DNA of 55,396 bases from contig CALURK010000011.1 in the NCBI GenBank assembly GCA_944323165.1, positions 1 to 55,396 on the forward strand. Reading direction: 5' to 3'. Positions 8,632-16,761 of the stretch are shown here, in pieces. The notes below the pieces were generated by a model. The model saw only the letters and a program-made list of their open reading frames with translations. It was not told where the DNA came from and ran no database searches. A program made the position numbers and the translations under genes. How positions within the stretch are numbered: the stretch's first letter is position 1; each line of letters starts with the position of its first letter. Source of the stretch: Candidatus Gastranaerophilales bacterium. GTDB taxonomy: Bacteria > Cyanobacteriota > Vampirovibrionia > Gastranaerophilales > Gastranaerophilaceae.

Positions 8632-9678
8632 ATGTCACAAAGTATTCAGCCGCGGCAGATAACTGTATCGGAGATGGCTCCTCACGTACATAGTTTTTTG
8701 CCCGGAGAAAATAAAGTTAATAAAATATCTGCTTGGCTTATAGATTGGATTGAAAAATCTTTGGCAAAAGGTAGTATAAAGCCTTATGATTTGTTGCCAT
8801 CAAAGGGAGATTTGGCTTTTCATACGGGTGTAAGCAAGGGGACTATTCAAAATGTTTTTCGATATGTTGAAGACCAGGGTTTATTGGAGTCAAAACAGAG
8901 GGTTGGAACTTATATTCGTTCCAATTCGGAACAGAATATAAACAGAAAATTGACATCTAAACGAGAGTCTGCGGTAGAACTTATAAAAAAATATTTGGCA
9001 GAAAATTCATATAAAAATGGAGATTGCTTAATTTCAATACGTAAATTAAGTGCTATTTTAAAAATTTCTACGGCAACCATTCGAGCAGCGATTGGGAGTT
9101 TAATTTCTGAAGGGATTATAAAAAAAGAAAACAATGTTTTTGTAGTCAATACAATGGACTTTTGTACGGAAAATGTAGTTCCTCAGACATTGGTAGAGAA
9201 GATATCGGAAAAAATAAAAGCTTATGTTGTTCAAAATTATCAGGCAGGAGAAAAACTTCCGGCAAATATAGAATTGGCAAGCAAGTTTAATGTAAGCATT
9301 AAGACAATTCACGATGCAATAAAATTGTTATCACGAGAAGGGATTTTGTACACACGCAGAGGGCAGTACGGTACAGTAGTTGTAAATAATATAAACAAAA
9401 ATATCCAGTATCACTATGAGCGTGTAGAGAGTAAATTGCGAAGTTATATAATGATGAATTGTGAAATAGGTTCAAGACTTCCTTCAATAATATCATTGTC
9501 TAAAGAGTATAAAGTTAGTGCAAAGACGGTAAAAAAGGCTTTGGATAATTTGGCGGAAGAAGGATATATAGCATTTTCACGCGGTCGATATGGCGGGACG
9601 TTTGTAATAGATATTCCGCAGGGCAACGAAGGATATAAATGGTTAGCAATAAGCCGAGAATACGTATCCGAGTCGTAG
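8632..9678 (+). CDS. regulator made of four tandem GntR-type winged helices
   Basis: 348 residues with four successive winged-helix units, at about 30-97, 112-173, 187-252 and 263-328. Each has a recognisable recognition-helix stretch: DLAFHTGVSKGTIQNVF, LSAILKISTATIRAAI, LASKFNVSIKTIHDAI and LSKEYKVSAKTVKKAL. Three of the four end in the GntR-style wing (RVGTYIRS, RGQYGTVVV, RGRYGGTFV). There is no effector-binding domain (FCD, UTRA or aminotransferase-like) at either end; the last 18 residues are a short tail. It therefore probably binds extended or multiple operators, but the target is unknown. It lies between the HU gene and infC on the same strand. AAAGGAAAA precedes the ATG. Confidence 0.8.
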   Translation: MSQSIQPRQITVSEMAPHVHSFLPGENKVNKISAWLIDWIEKSLAKGSIKPYDLLPSKGDLAFHTGVSKGTIQNVFRYVEDQGLLESKQRVGTYIRSNSEQNINRKLTSKRESAVELIKKYLAENSYKNGDCLISIRKLSAILKISTATIRAAIGSLISEGIIKKENNVFVVNTMDFCTENVVPQTLVEKISEKIKAYVVQNYQAGEKLPANIELASKFNVSIKTIHDAIKLLSREGILYTRRGQYGTVVVNNINKNIQYHYERVESKLRSYIMMNCEIGSRLPSIISLSKEYKVSAKTVKKALDNLAEEGYIAFSRGRYGGTFVIDIPQGNEGYKWLAISREYVSES

Positions 9679-9692
9679 AAAAAGCATGATAC

Positions 9693-9720
9693 TTGAAAAT
9701 AGATTTTGGCATGATATTAT
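9693..9720 (+). promoter_or_regulatory. promoter of infC
   Basis: TTGAAA (9693-9698), a 16-bp spacer and TATTAT (9715-9720), with TG one base before the -10. It lies in the 75-bp gap between the GntR-type regulator and infC. Confidence 0.5.
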
Positions 9721-9753
9721 AAATAATAGTAGATAATAAAAAGGAGACAGACC

Positions 9754-10296
9754 ATAGCAAACGAAGAAAGAAGCCAGAATAAAGGCAAGGACAAACCTCT
9801 AATAAATGAAAAAATTAGAGCACGCGAAGTAAGATTAATCGATGAAAATGGCAATAATCACGGAATTGTTCCGACATCACAAGCATTGAGAATGGCAGAG
9901 GAAGCAGAATTGGATTTGGTGGTAATAAGTCCAAACCAAGCACCTCCTGTAGCAAAGATATTAAATTATGGTAAGTATAAATACGAGTTGGAAAAGAAGG
10001 CAAAAGAAGCAAAGAAGAAACAACGCGTAATAGAGATAAAAGAAGTAAAAGTAAGATATAAGATAGACACTCACGATTACGAAGTAAGATTAAAGAGTAT
10101 ACGTAAATTTATATCCCAAGGCAATAAAGTAAAAGTTATAGTCATGTTGCGCGGTCGTGAAATGCAGCATTCGAGTTTGGCAATAGATTTAGCAAATCGT
10201 TTTATAAATGATTTGGCATCTGATAATGTAGTAGTGGAGAAGAAGCCTGCAATAGAAGGTAGAAACGTAACTGTATGGCTAGCTCCACAGAATTAA
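9754..10296 (+). CDS. infC: translation initiation factor IF-3, ATA start
   Basis: IF-3 binds the 30S subunit, prevents premature subunit joining and checks start codons. The frame contains a complete IF-3: N-domain INEKIRAREVRLIDENG, linker rich in Lys/Glu around residues 80-95, and C-domain KEVKVRYKIDTHDYEVRLK. The first in-frame ATG (9886) would remove the first 44 residues, including the conserved N-domain core. AAGGAG at 9741-9746 lies 7 bp before ATA at 9754, which gives a 180-residue protein, the standard IF-3 length. A rare non-AUG start is the known basis of IF-3 autoregulation (AUU in E. coli). Unusually, rpmI and rplT do not follow; tRNA-Phe does. Confidence 0.93.
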   Translation: MANEERSQNKGKDKPLINEKIRAREVRLIDENGNNHGIVPTSQALRMAEEAELDLVVISPNQAPPVAKILNYGKYKYELEKKAKEAKKKQRVIEIKEVKVRYKIDTHDYEVRLKSIRKFISQGNKVKVIVMLRGREMQHSSLAIDLANRFINDLASDNVVVEKKPAIEGRNVTVWLAPQN

Positions 10297-10330
10297 AAGT
10301 CTAAGAAATCAAACAATTTATAAAAAAGAC

Positions 10331-10358
10331 TTGATAAAAAATCTTTAGCAAATAGAAT
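10331..10358 (+). promoter_or_regulatory. promoter of tRNA-Phe
   Basis: TTGATA (10331-10336), a 16-bp spacer and TAGAAT (10353-10358). The tRNA begins at 10367, so the expected transcript start is only a few bases upstream of the mature 5' end. Confidence 0.5.
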
Positions 10359-10366
10359 AAAGATAT

Positions 10367-10439
10367 GCCGCAATAGCTCAGTTGGTAGAGCAAGGGACTG
10401 AAAATCCCTGTGTCCTTGGTTCAATTCCGAGTTGCGGCA
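10367..10439 (+). tRNA. tRNA-Phe (GAA)
   Basis: 73-nt cloverleaf. Acceptor GCCGCAA pairs with TTGCGGC with discriminator A. The D-arm holds AGCTCAGTTGGTAGAGC, the anticodon stem is GGGA/TCCC with loop CTGAAAA (anticodon GAA), and the T-arm is CTTGG-TTCAATT-CCGAG. CCA is not encoded. It follows infC by 70 bp. Confidence 0.95.
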
Positions 10440-10454
10440 TATTTTTTTGCAATA

Positions 10455-10486
10455 ATAAAAGAGAGGATTATTACCCTCTCTTTTAT
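10455..10486. terminator. bidirectional terminator after tRNA-Phe
   Basis: AAAAGAGAGG pairs with CCTCTCTTTT around an 8-nt loop, with A and T runs on the two outer sides. It lies between the tRNA and the convergent gene ending at 10505. Confidence 0.85.
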
Positions 10487-10504
10487 ATGTATTTATAAAT
10501 ACAA

Positions 10505-10927
10505 TTATTTAGTTTCAAATTTTTCTTTTAGTGAATCAATATACTTCCAAATAGTTTTGTATGCTGAGAACTTTTGTTCTTTTGTTGTTCCGCCGAAAAC
10601 TTTTTCACTTATCTCATCAGTGCTGTTATTGCTAGGAAAACAATGATACATATTTACATTTGTGCGACTTTCTTTAATTTTGAAGGTTGGAACTCCTAAT
10701 GCGTTTAAAAATGAGTTGGATGTAGGTTCCGTAATATAGCTGTTCCATAGTCCGATATGGATTATATCATCTTTTGTTCCGAGAAGATTAGCCTTATTTT
10801 TCAATCTTTTTAGGCCTGTTCTAGGCAATAAATCTTTTTGTCCGTGAATTTTTAATTTAGCTTTAAAATTTGCGTTGTTTGAAATATTACTTTGCTGAGT
10901 GTTATCTGTAATAGGTAAAATTTTCAT
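10505..10927 (-). CDS. hypothetical protein, 140 aa
   Basis: I do not recognise a family. The protein begins MKILPITDNTQQSN and then has NFKAKLKIHG at residues 20-29. This is an N-terminal style seen in several Gastranaerophilales proteins and similar to the malQ-like protein in this window. The rest is a basic, mixed alpha/beta sequence (KDDIIHIGLWNSYITEP, a single Cys-Phe-Pro near residue 97) with no membrane segment. AAAGGGA precedes the ATG, and an extended -10 (TGC-TAAAAT on the minus strand, 10952-10960) lies just upstream, so expression is likely. It shares a terminator with tRNA-Phe. Confidence 0.7.
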   Translation of the reverse strand: MKILPITDNTQQSNISNNANFKAKLKIHGQKDLLPRTGLKRLKNKANLLGTKDDIIHIGLWNSYITEPTSNSFLNALGVPTFKIKESRTNVNMYHCFPSNNSTDEISEKVFGGTTKEQKFSAYKTIWKYIDSLKEKFETK

Positions 10928-10997
10928 ACATATCCCTTTCTCTTGCTGTTTATTTTAGCACAAAAAGATATTTGTAATATGAAATATAATTACAAAT

Positions 10998-11705
10998 TTA
11001 ATTAGTGCTGAAAATTGTAGCTTCAACATCTTTTTGGGTATGTTGTTGAGTTAAATTTTCCATTGAACGGAATAATTGTGCTTTTGTATCTGCTTCTATA
11101 AATCTTCCCCCTGTTACGTCAGCAGTACATTTTAGTTGTGCTAAATCATCGTCATCATGAACATTAAAAGCAATAACATCAATTTTGATATCTTTTCTTT
11201 TTTTGACTAATTCAATAGAATAATCACAAGGACTTTCGTCACAATTTTCACCGCCGTCTGTTAATAAAATTATATGTTTAATACCGTCATAGCCATCGAA
11301 ATCATTGTTTACAGCTTGTTTAAGAGAATATGTAATAGGAGTCATTCCTCTTGGTCGAAGGTGTGACATTTCTGATAAAATTGAGTTTGAATTTGAAAAC
11401 CCCAGTGGAACAACTAATTCTGAACTTCTGCAAGCATTATATGCAAATAAATTGCAGGTATGTCCGTAAACTCTCAAACCAACTTTTGTTGATGGCGCTA
11501 TTTGCGGGACTATGTAGTTCATCATGTCTTTAACAAGGTTCGCTTTCGTTTTATGTTCCAAATACTCACCCATGCTGTTTGAGTAATCAACTACAAAAAG
11601 TAATTTATCCCCACTATCTTGATAATTATATTCAGAAGGCGTATAAACTTCGTATGCAAAAACCGGAATAATTATTAGTATTAAAAGAAAAAATATTTTT
11701 TTCAT
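10998..11705 (-). CDS. secreted von Willebrand factor A domain protein
   Basis: 235 residues. A signal peptide (MKKIFFLLILIIIPVFA, likely cleaved after about residue 17) sends it across the inner membrane. One vWA domain fills the rest. The metal-ion-dependent adhesion site is complete: Asp40-x-Ser42-x-Ser44 in VVDYSNSM, the threonine in RGMTPITYS, and the aspartate in LLTDGGEN. Paired cysteines (GHTCNLFAYNAC, ENCDESPCD) suggest disulfides in the periplasm or at the surface. No second domain or anchor is visible, so it is probably a soluble periplasmic or surface adhesion or scaffold protein. The ATG has no clear ribosome site. Confidence 0.85.
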   Translation of the reverse strand: MKKIFFLLILIIIPVFAYEVYTPSEYNYQDSGDKLLFVVDYSNSMGEYLEHKTKANLVKDMMNYIVPQIAPSTKVGLRVYGHTCNLFAYNACRSSELVVPLGFSNSNSILSEMSHLRPRGMTPITYSLKQAVNNDFDGYDGIKHIILLTDGGENCDESPCDYSIELVKKRKDIKIDVIAFNVHDDDDLAQLKCTADVTGGRFIEADTKAQLFRSMENLTQQHTQKDVEATIFSTN

Positions 11706-11810
11706 ATAGGATAGAATAGCTTATATTATAAAAATGAAATATTCGACTATAGGGCATTATTTGTGGATTATTTGTTAACTTGATTTGGTTTTTTGAAGGA
11801 GTATCCTAAA

Positions 11811-11825
11811 ATGTATTGGGAGTAG
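11811..11825 (+). other. four-codon upstream ORF before bioD
   Basis: ATG TAT TGG GAG TAG, preceded at 9 bp by GAAGGAG (11795-11801), which is a better ribosome site than the one in front of the bioD ATG at 11846. It may be a minimal leader ORF, or the site may serve a TTG start for bioD at 11816. Confidence 0.3.
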
Positions 11826-11845
11826 TTTTAGAAAAGAGTGATATT

Positions 11846-12520
11846 ATGTCAAAGAATATTTTTATAACCGCAACGGGAACTGATGTCGGAAAAACTTACA
11901 TTTCAGCTTTAATCGTGAAAAAAATGCGTGAAGAAGGTTATAATTGCGGTTATTTCAAACCTGTTTTGAGCGGGGTAGAACATCAAAACGGCAAATTAAT
12001 GGTAAGTGATTGTAATTATGTAGTAGATACGGCAAAAATCCCAGCTAATGCGGATGATTGTGTCTCTTACTGGTGGCAGGAAGCTGTTTCACCGCATCTT
12101 GCGGCTGAGAGAATGAATGAAGAAATTAAGATAGAGAAAATCCGTAAGGATTTCGAGGAAGCCTCAAAAAAATATGATTATATGTTAATAGAAGGAGCAG
12201 GCGGAATTACTTGTCCTTTAAGGCTTCAAAACGGGGAAAAGTATTTGTTAAAAGATTTGATAAAAGAGCTTGGAGCAAGTGTAATAATTGTTGCGGATGG
12301 CGGTTTGGGAACCATTAATTCTACTCTTTTAACAGTTGAGTATGCAAGAAATAATGGTATAAAAATTAATGGTATTATATTAAACAACTTTAATCCTGAA
12401 AGTTTTATGCAGCAAGATAATTTAAAACAGATAGAGTATTTAACAGGAATAAAGGTTGTTGCAACGGTTGAAAAAGGGCAAAAGGATATTAAGCTCTTAG
12501 AAAACTTATTTGAGGTATAA
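11846..12520 (+). CDS. bioD: dethiobiotin synthetase
   Basis: BioD closes the ureido ring of dethiobiotin from 7,8-diaminopelargonate, CO2 and ATP. It has 224 residues, the family length. The start MSKNIFITATGTDVGKTY carries the P-loop (residues 11-17); the CO2/ATP site motif EGAGGITCPL is present, and VADGGLGTINSTLLT follows. The ATG at 11846 matches the family N-terminus. An in-frame TTG at 11816 would add ten non-conserved residues. bioA follows after 13 bp, so the two form an operon for consecutive pathway steps. bioB, bioF and bioC are not in the window. Confidence 0.93.
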   Translation: MSKNIFITATGTDVGKTYISALIVKKMREEGYNCGYFKPVLSGVEHQNGKLMVSDCNYVVDTAKIPANADDCVSYWWQEAVSPHLAAERMNEEIKIEKIRKDFEEASKKYDYMLIEGAGGITCPLRLQNGEKYLLKDLIKELGASVIIVADGGLGTINSTLLTVEYARNNGIKINGIILNNFNPESFMQQDNLKQIEYLTGIKVVATVEKGQKDIKLLENLFEV

Positions 12521-12533
12521 AGAGGGAATAAAA

Positions 12534-13913
12534 ATGGACTGGCAAAAAGAAGATTTGAAATATATATGGCATCCTTGTTCACAAATGAAGGATTATGAAA
12601 CCTTGCCTCCGATTGTAATTGAGCGTGGCAAAGGAATTAATCTTTATGATATAAACGGAAAGTGTTATAAAGATGTAATAAGTTCTTGGTGGTGTAATCT
12701 TTTGGGGCATTGTAATCCCAGAATTAATGCTGCAATAAAAAAGCAGGTGGATACTTTAGAACACGTTATTTTTGCTAATTTTTCTCACAAAACCGCAATT
12801 ACACTTTGTCAGGAATTAGTCAAAGTTGTTCCAAAAGGTTTATGCAAATTTAATTTTGCTGATAACGGTTCTGCGGCGATAGAGATGTCATTAAAAATGA
12901 GTTTTCAGTATCATTATCAGACAGGAAATCCTCAGAAAAAGAGATTTATGGCGCTTTCTGACGCCTATCACGGTGAAACTCTAGGTGCGCTTGCAGTCGG
13001 CGGAGTTGATTTGTATTCAGAATTATACAAACCTCTATTGCTTGATGTAATAAGAATAGATGGACCTGACTGTTACAGATGCCCATACGGTAAACATTGT
13101 GAAGGGCATTCAAGCTTATGCAAACAAGAGCTTAGTCCTTGTCAATGTGAGTGTTTCAAAAAAGCTGAGGAGGCTTTTGAAAAGTACGCTGATGAAACGG
13201 CTGCAATTATAGTAGAGCCGCTCTTACAAGGTTCTGCCGGCATGAAGGTTTATCCGCCTTTGTATTTGAAAAAGTTAAGAGAGCTTTGTGATAAGTACAA
13301 TGTTCATTTAATAGCGGATGAAATTGCAACAGGGTACGGCAGAACAGGGAAAATGTTTGCCTTTGATCATGCAGGAGTTAGTCCTGATATTATGTGCTTA
13401 TCAAAAGGTTTAACAGGCGGCTATATGCCAATGGCTATAGCTGTTACTACGCAAAAAATCTATGATGCTTTCTATGACGATTATCTTAAAGGTAAGGCTT
13501 TTATGCACTCTCATACGTATTCAGGAAATCCTCTTGCATGTTCGGCTGCCATTGAAGTATTGAAAATACTAAAAGATGAAAACATTATTGAAAAAGCGAA
13601 TAAGAAAGCTGTTTATTTTAATAAAATTATAAGAGAAAAGTTTTTACCGCTTGAAAATGTTGGAGAAGTTCGTTCAATCGGTTTGATAAACGCAATTGAG
13701 CTTGTAAAAAACAGAGAAACAAAAGAGCCATTGGATTACACAAAACGTACAGGGTATCAGATTTATAAGAAGGCATTGGAAAGAGGAGTGATTTTACGTC
13801 CTTTGGGTGACGTAATTTACTTTAATCCGCCTTTAATTATTGAAGAAGATGATATGGATTATGTTACAGACGTTGCGCTTGAATGCACAAAGGAAATTCT
13901 TAGCTCAATTTAG
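12534..13913 (+). CDS. bioA: adenosylmethionine-8-amino-7-oxononanoate aminotransferase
   Basis: PLP-dependent class III aminotransferase that makes 7,8-diaminopelargonate, the substrate of BioD. 459 residues. WHPCSQMKDYE at the N-terminus and SSWWCNLLGH are BioA-specific. DAYHGETLGA, IADEIATGYGRTG and SKGLTGG with the PLP-binding Lys291 are class III motifs. A cysteine-rich insertion around residues 185-215 (CYRCPYGKHC...CQCECF) resembles that of the Bacteroidetes and clostridial BioA branch. The ATG at 12534 follows AGAGGGA; an upstream in-frame start at 12510 would lie inside bioD. The 3' end overlaps the convergent flavoprotein gene by 14 bp. Confidence 0.94.
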   Translation: MDWQKEDLKYIWHPCSQMKDYETLPPIVIERGKGINLYDINGKCYKDVISSWWCNLLGHCNPRINAAIKKQVDTLEHVIFANFSHKTAITLCQELVKVVPKGLCKFNFADNGSAAIEMSLKMSFQYHYQTGNPQKKRFMALSDAYHGETLGALAVGGVDLYSELYKPLLLDVIRIDGPDCYRCPYGKHCEGHSSLCKQELSPCQCECFKKAEEAFEKYADETAAIIVEPLLQGSAGMKVYPPLYLKKLRELCDKYNVHLIADEIATGYGRTGKMFAFDHAGVSPDIMCLSKGLTGGYMPMAIAVTTQKIYDAFYDDYLKGKAFMHSHTYSGNPLACSAAIEVLKILKDENIIEKANKKAVYFNKIIREKFLPLENVGEVRSIGLINAIELVKNRETKEPLDYTKRTGYQIYKKALERGVILRPLGDVIYFNPPLIIEEDDMDYVTDVALECTKEILSSI

Positions 13914-15273
13914 ATTTAAGAATTCTTGCAGCTGATATAAGAATATCAATGCTTGTGGAAAAAGGTGGTGCATAGGTTAAATCAACATCAAGCAGATCCT
14001 CGACTTTCATTCCGCTTAACAAGCCCACTGATATTGTGTTAACTCTTTTGTCTGCATCACCGCAGCCAATTGCTTGTGCTCCTAAAACTCTGTGAGAACG
14101 TCTGTCGGCTACTATTTTTAGAGTTACATTTTTGACTTCCGGCATGTAACCTGCTTTATCTCGTTTTGTTATAACGACTGAAACGGTGTCATAACCCAAT
14201 TTGCGTGCAGATTTTTCTGTAAGTCCTGTCATAGAAATATTTAAAGCACCATATCTTAAAACTGCAGAACCTAAAATCCCCTCAAAATCTTCTGTTCCGC
14301 CGCAAGCATTGATAGCTGCAATTCTTCCTTCTTTGTTGGCTGTTGAGCCTAAAGGTACCCAAACAGGAGTGTGCGATATCATGTTAATTTTTTCTACACA
14401 GTCGCCGCAAGCGTATATATCTTCAATATTTGTCTGCATTCTGCTGTTAACTTTTATAGCTCCAGTTATTCCCAGTTCAATCCCCGCCTCTTTTGCTATA
14501 TCTACAACAGGTGTAACCCCTGCTGCTATTACCGCCATATCGGTTTCAAAACCTGAACCGTTAGAGGTTAGAACTCCCTTTATCTTGTGTTCTTGACTTT
14601 CACCTTCATTAATTTCTTCTACAAATTCGATTGCGGTATCTTCGTTTATAATTTTTACGAGTCCTTCAGAATTTTCCAGAACAAATTCTTGTATCAATGA
14701 TGAAATATCTTCATCAAAAACGGGAAGAATGAAAGGTGAGCGTTCAATTAGGGTTACATTTTTCTTGTTTTTGATAAAGGATTCAATAAGTTCTATACTT
14801 ATATATCCTCCGCCTACAAGAGTAATATTTTGAGCTTTTTCCATCGCATTTCTGATATTAATTCCGTCCTCTAGGGTTCTTAGAGTGAATACATTTTTTA
14901 AATCTTTGTTTTTAATTTCAGGAATAAAAGGAACAGAGCCTGTTGCGATAATTAATTTGTCATATTCAACAAATTCGCAGGTTCCGAGTTTCAAATCTTT
15001 TACAAGAATTTTTTTGTCAGCAGGAAGTATTTTGGTTACTCTATGTTCCGTAAATATATTTATTCCGCTTTTTTCAAATTCTTCTTTTGTTCTTACAACC
15101 AATTTGTGCCAGTCTTGAAAATCTCCTGCAATATAATAAGGAAGCCCGCAGGAAGAATAAGATACGTGTGTATCTTGAGTGTATATTTTAACTTCGGCAT
15201 CTGGAAGCATTCTTTTTGATTTTGCGGCAGCCTTTGCTCCGGCTGCAACTCCGCCTATAATGATTATTTTCAT
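13900..15273 (-). CDS. FAD-dependent CoA-disulfide reductase / NADH oxidase family protein
   Basis: 457-residue pyridine-nucleotide disulfide oxidoreductase of the single-cysteine type. The FAD-binding GGVAAGAKAA is at residues 7-16. The redox-active Cys42 is in VSYSSCGLPYYIAG. The NAD(P)H motif VGGGYISIELIE is near residue 155, the second FAD motif IYACGDCVE near 290, and a C-terminal dimerisation domain ends the protein. Relatives are CoA-disulfide reductases, NADH oxidases and polysulfide reductases; the substrate cannot be decided here. On the minus strand, TTGCAT, a 17-bp spacer and CATAAT lie exactly 6 nt before the ATG, so the mRNA is probably leaderless. The gene overlaps bioA tail to tail. 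Confidence 0.88.
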   Translation of the reverse strand: MKIIIIGGVAAGAKAAAKSKRMLPDAEVKIYTQDTHVSYSSCGLPYYIAGDFQDWHKLVVRTKEEFEKSGINIFTEHRVTKILPADKKILVKDLKLGTCEFVEYDKLIIATGSVPFIPEIKNKDLKNVFTLRTLEDGINIRNAMEKAQNITLVGGGYISIELIESFIKNKKNVTLIERSPFILPVFDEDISSLIQEFVLENSEGLVKIINEDTAIEFVEEINEGESQEHKIKGVLTSNGSGFETDMAVIAAGVTPVVDIAKEAGIELGITGAIKVNSRMQTNIEDIYACGDCVEKINMISHTPVWVPLGSTANKEGRIAAINACGGTEDFEGILGSAVLRYGALNISMTGLTEKSARKLGYDTVSVVITKRDKAGYMPEVKNVTLKIVADRRSHRVLGAQAIGCGDADKRVNTISVGLLSGMKVEDLLDVDLTYAPPFSTSIDILISAARILKSKLS

Positions 15274-15279
15274 ACTCAG

Positions 15280-15308
15280 ATTATGGCGAGAGTTATCAGT
15301 TTATGCAA
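15280..15308 (-). promoter_or_regulatory. promoter of the flavoprotein gene, leaderless layout
   Basis: On the minus strand TTGCAT, a 17-bp spacer and CATAAT end 6 nt before the ATG at 15273. No ribosome site is present. Confidence 0.5.
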
Positions 15309-15320
15309 TTAGACAATCAG

Positions 15321-16682
15321 TTATTTTCTGATAAGAAGAGTTATATCATTAAATACTACAAAAATCATTAAAATGATAAGCAGTGAGAAAAATACTGAAG
15401 ATATAACCTCAATAACTTTTTCGTCCAGAGGTTTTCCAATTATTTTTTCAATAATTAAAAACATTAAATGTCCGCCATCAAGAGCAGGTATTGGTAAAAT
15501 ATTCAATATAGCAAGGTTCATTGATATTAGTGCTGCAAGCAATATGCCTGAAGCTTTACCGCTTTTTTCAATCATATCTCCGCCGATTTTGGTAATTGCA
15601 ACGACTCCGTGCATGTCTTTAAGCGGAATATTTCCCGTAAATAGCTGACCGAGTGAATACATCATCATATATGTGTTATCCCACAAATAAACACAACTTT
15701 CTTTAACTACGGCATTTGGAGTCTTGGTTTCTATCATTGTTTGTTTTGAACCTAAGACAATTCCGATAACACCTTCTTTATCAGGATAAATTGGTTTAAG
15801 TTCTACCTCTTTACCATCTCTTAAGACTGTTAAAGTTATCGGGTGTACTCCGTCTGACATAACTTTTGCAACATCATACATTGTATATTTGCCATCTGAA
15901 GTATAAACTGTTTTATTTTCTAAGGCTTTTTTAAGTTCATTTAGTTTAATATCAACTGAAATTCCTTCTTTCTTGAAGTATTTAGCGCCTTTTAGCGCAT
16001 ATTTGTCCATTGTTATAACATCTTTTGAAGTGCTTTCAGGAAGTCTTATCGCAATACCTTCAGGTATAATTTCATCCTTTGATAATCCCGGATTAAGTTC
16101 TTTTAGTTTTTCAAAATTCTCGTTAACGGTTTTTTCTGATACGATTCCGTTATCTTTTGCACTATTTTTGACTATGGTGATAAGTGAGTAAGCGTTATTA
16201 ATATCGCATCCGTTTGCTTTAAGAATTCTGTCACCTTCAATAAGTCCTGATTGCCAAATGCTTGCATTTTTAGGTGCACTTATATTTGTTGCATAAATTT
16301 CGTAATCTCCTGATGGTAATTTGTGAGAAACTGTTGCTACAAGCATTACAAGTGCAATCGCGCAAATGACATTTGCAATAACACCGGCTGTAACAACTAT
16401 TGCTCTTTGCCAAGCAGGTTTGTTAATAAATCTTTCCGGTGAATCTTTTGGAAGATCACAGTCTTTTTCATCATCAGGAAAAGATACGTATCCGCCAAGT
16501 AAAAACGCGTGTACAAGAACTTCTACATCTCCGACTTTTGTCTTATATAAAGTAGGTCCGATTGGTAAACCGAATCCAAATTTATCAACTCTTATTCCAA
16601 ATGCTCTGGCTGCAAGAAAATGACCTGCTTCGTGTACAAGAATAAGTAAGCTTAAAAGTAAAATCATTATGATAATTGACAT
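15321..16682 (-). CDS. rseP: RseP-type site-2 zinc protease
   Basis: Membrane-embedded M50 protease that cleaves transmembrane anchors such as anti-sigma factors. 453 residues. The first helix carries HEAGH (His17, Glu18, His21), and the C-terminal NILPIPALDGGH carries the third metal ligand, Asp402. There are four or so membrane segments, with PDZ-type sequence between helices 1 and 2 of the C-terminal half (LIEGDRILKANG, SDGVHPITLTVLRDGKEV). GAGGGAG precedes the ATG. The gene is divergent from coaD. No sigma-factor or anti-sigma gene lies nearby to suggest its substrate, and no dxr or cdsA neighbour, which often accompany it. Confidence 0.92.
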   Translation of the reverse strand: MSIIIMILLLSLLILVHEAGHFLAARAFGIRVDKFGFGLPIGPTLYKTKVGDVEVLVHAFLLGGYVSFPDDEKDCDLPKDSPERFINKPAWQRAIVVTAGVIANVICAIALVMLVATVSHKLPSGDYEIYATNISAPKNASIWQSGLIEGDRILKANGCDINNAYSLITIVKNSAKDNGIVSEKTVNENFEKLKELNPGLSKDEIIPEGIAIRLPESTSKDVITMDKYALKGAKYFKKEGISVDIKLNELKKALENKTVYTSDGKYTMYDVAKVMSDGVHPITLTVLRDGKEVELKPIYPDKEGVIGIVLGSKQTMIETKTPNAVVKESCVYLWDNTYMMMYSLGQLFTGNIPLKDMHGVVAITKIGGDMIEKSGKASGILLAALISMNLAILNILPIPALDGGHLMFLIIEKIIGKPLDEKVIEVISSVFFSLLIILMIFVVFNDITLLIRK

Positions 16683-16730
16683 ATAATCTCCCTCATTTTG
16701 CTTTATATGATAGCATAAACATTTTAGTCA

Positions 16731-16739
16731 TGATATAAT
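16731..16739 (+). promoter_or_regulatory. extended -10 promoter of coaD
   Basis: TGA-TATAAT, a perfect extended -10 box, ends 22 bp before the coaD ATG. No good -35 is seen. Confidence 0.55.
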
Positions 16740-16761
16740 TAAGCAAAAAATAGGAGTAAAA

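Noticed and set aside
11771..11800. BirA-type biotin operator before bioD
   Set aside because: Only one half-site (TTGTTAAC) is present; the facing half at the expected distance is missing.
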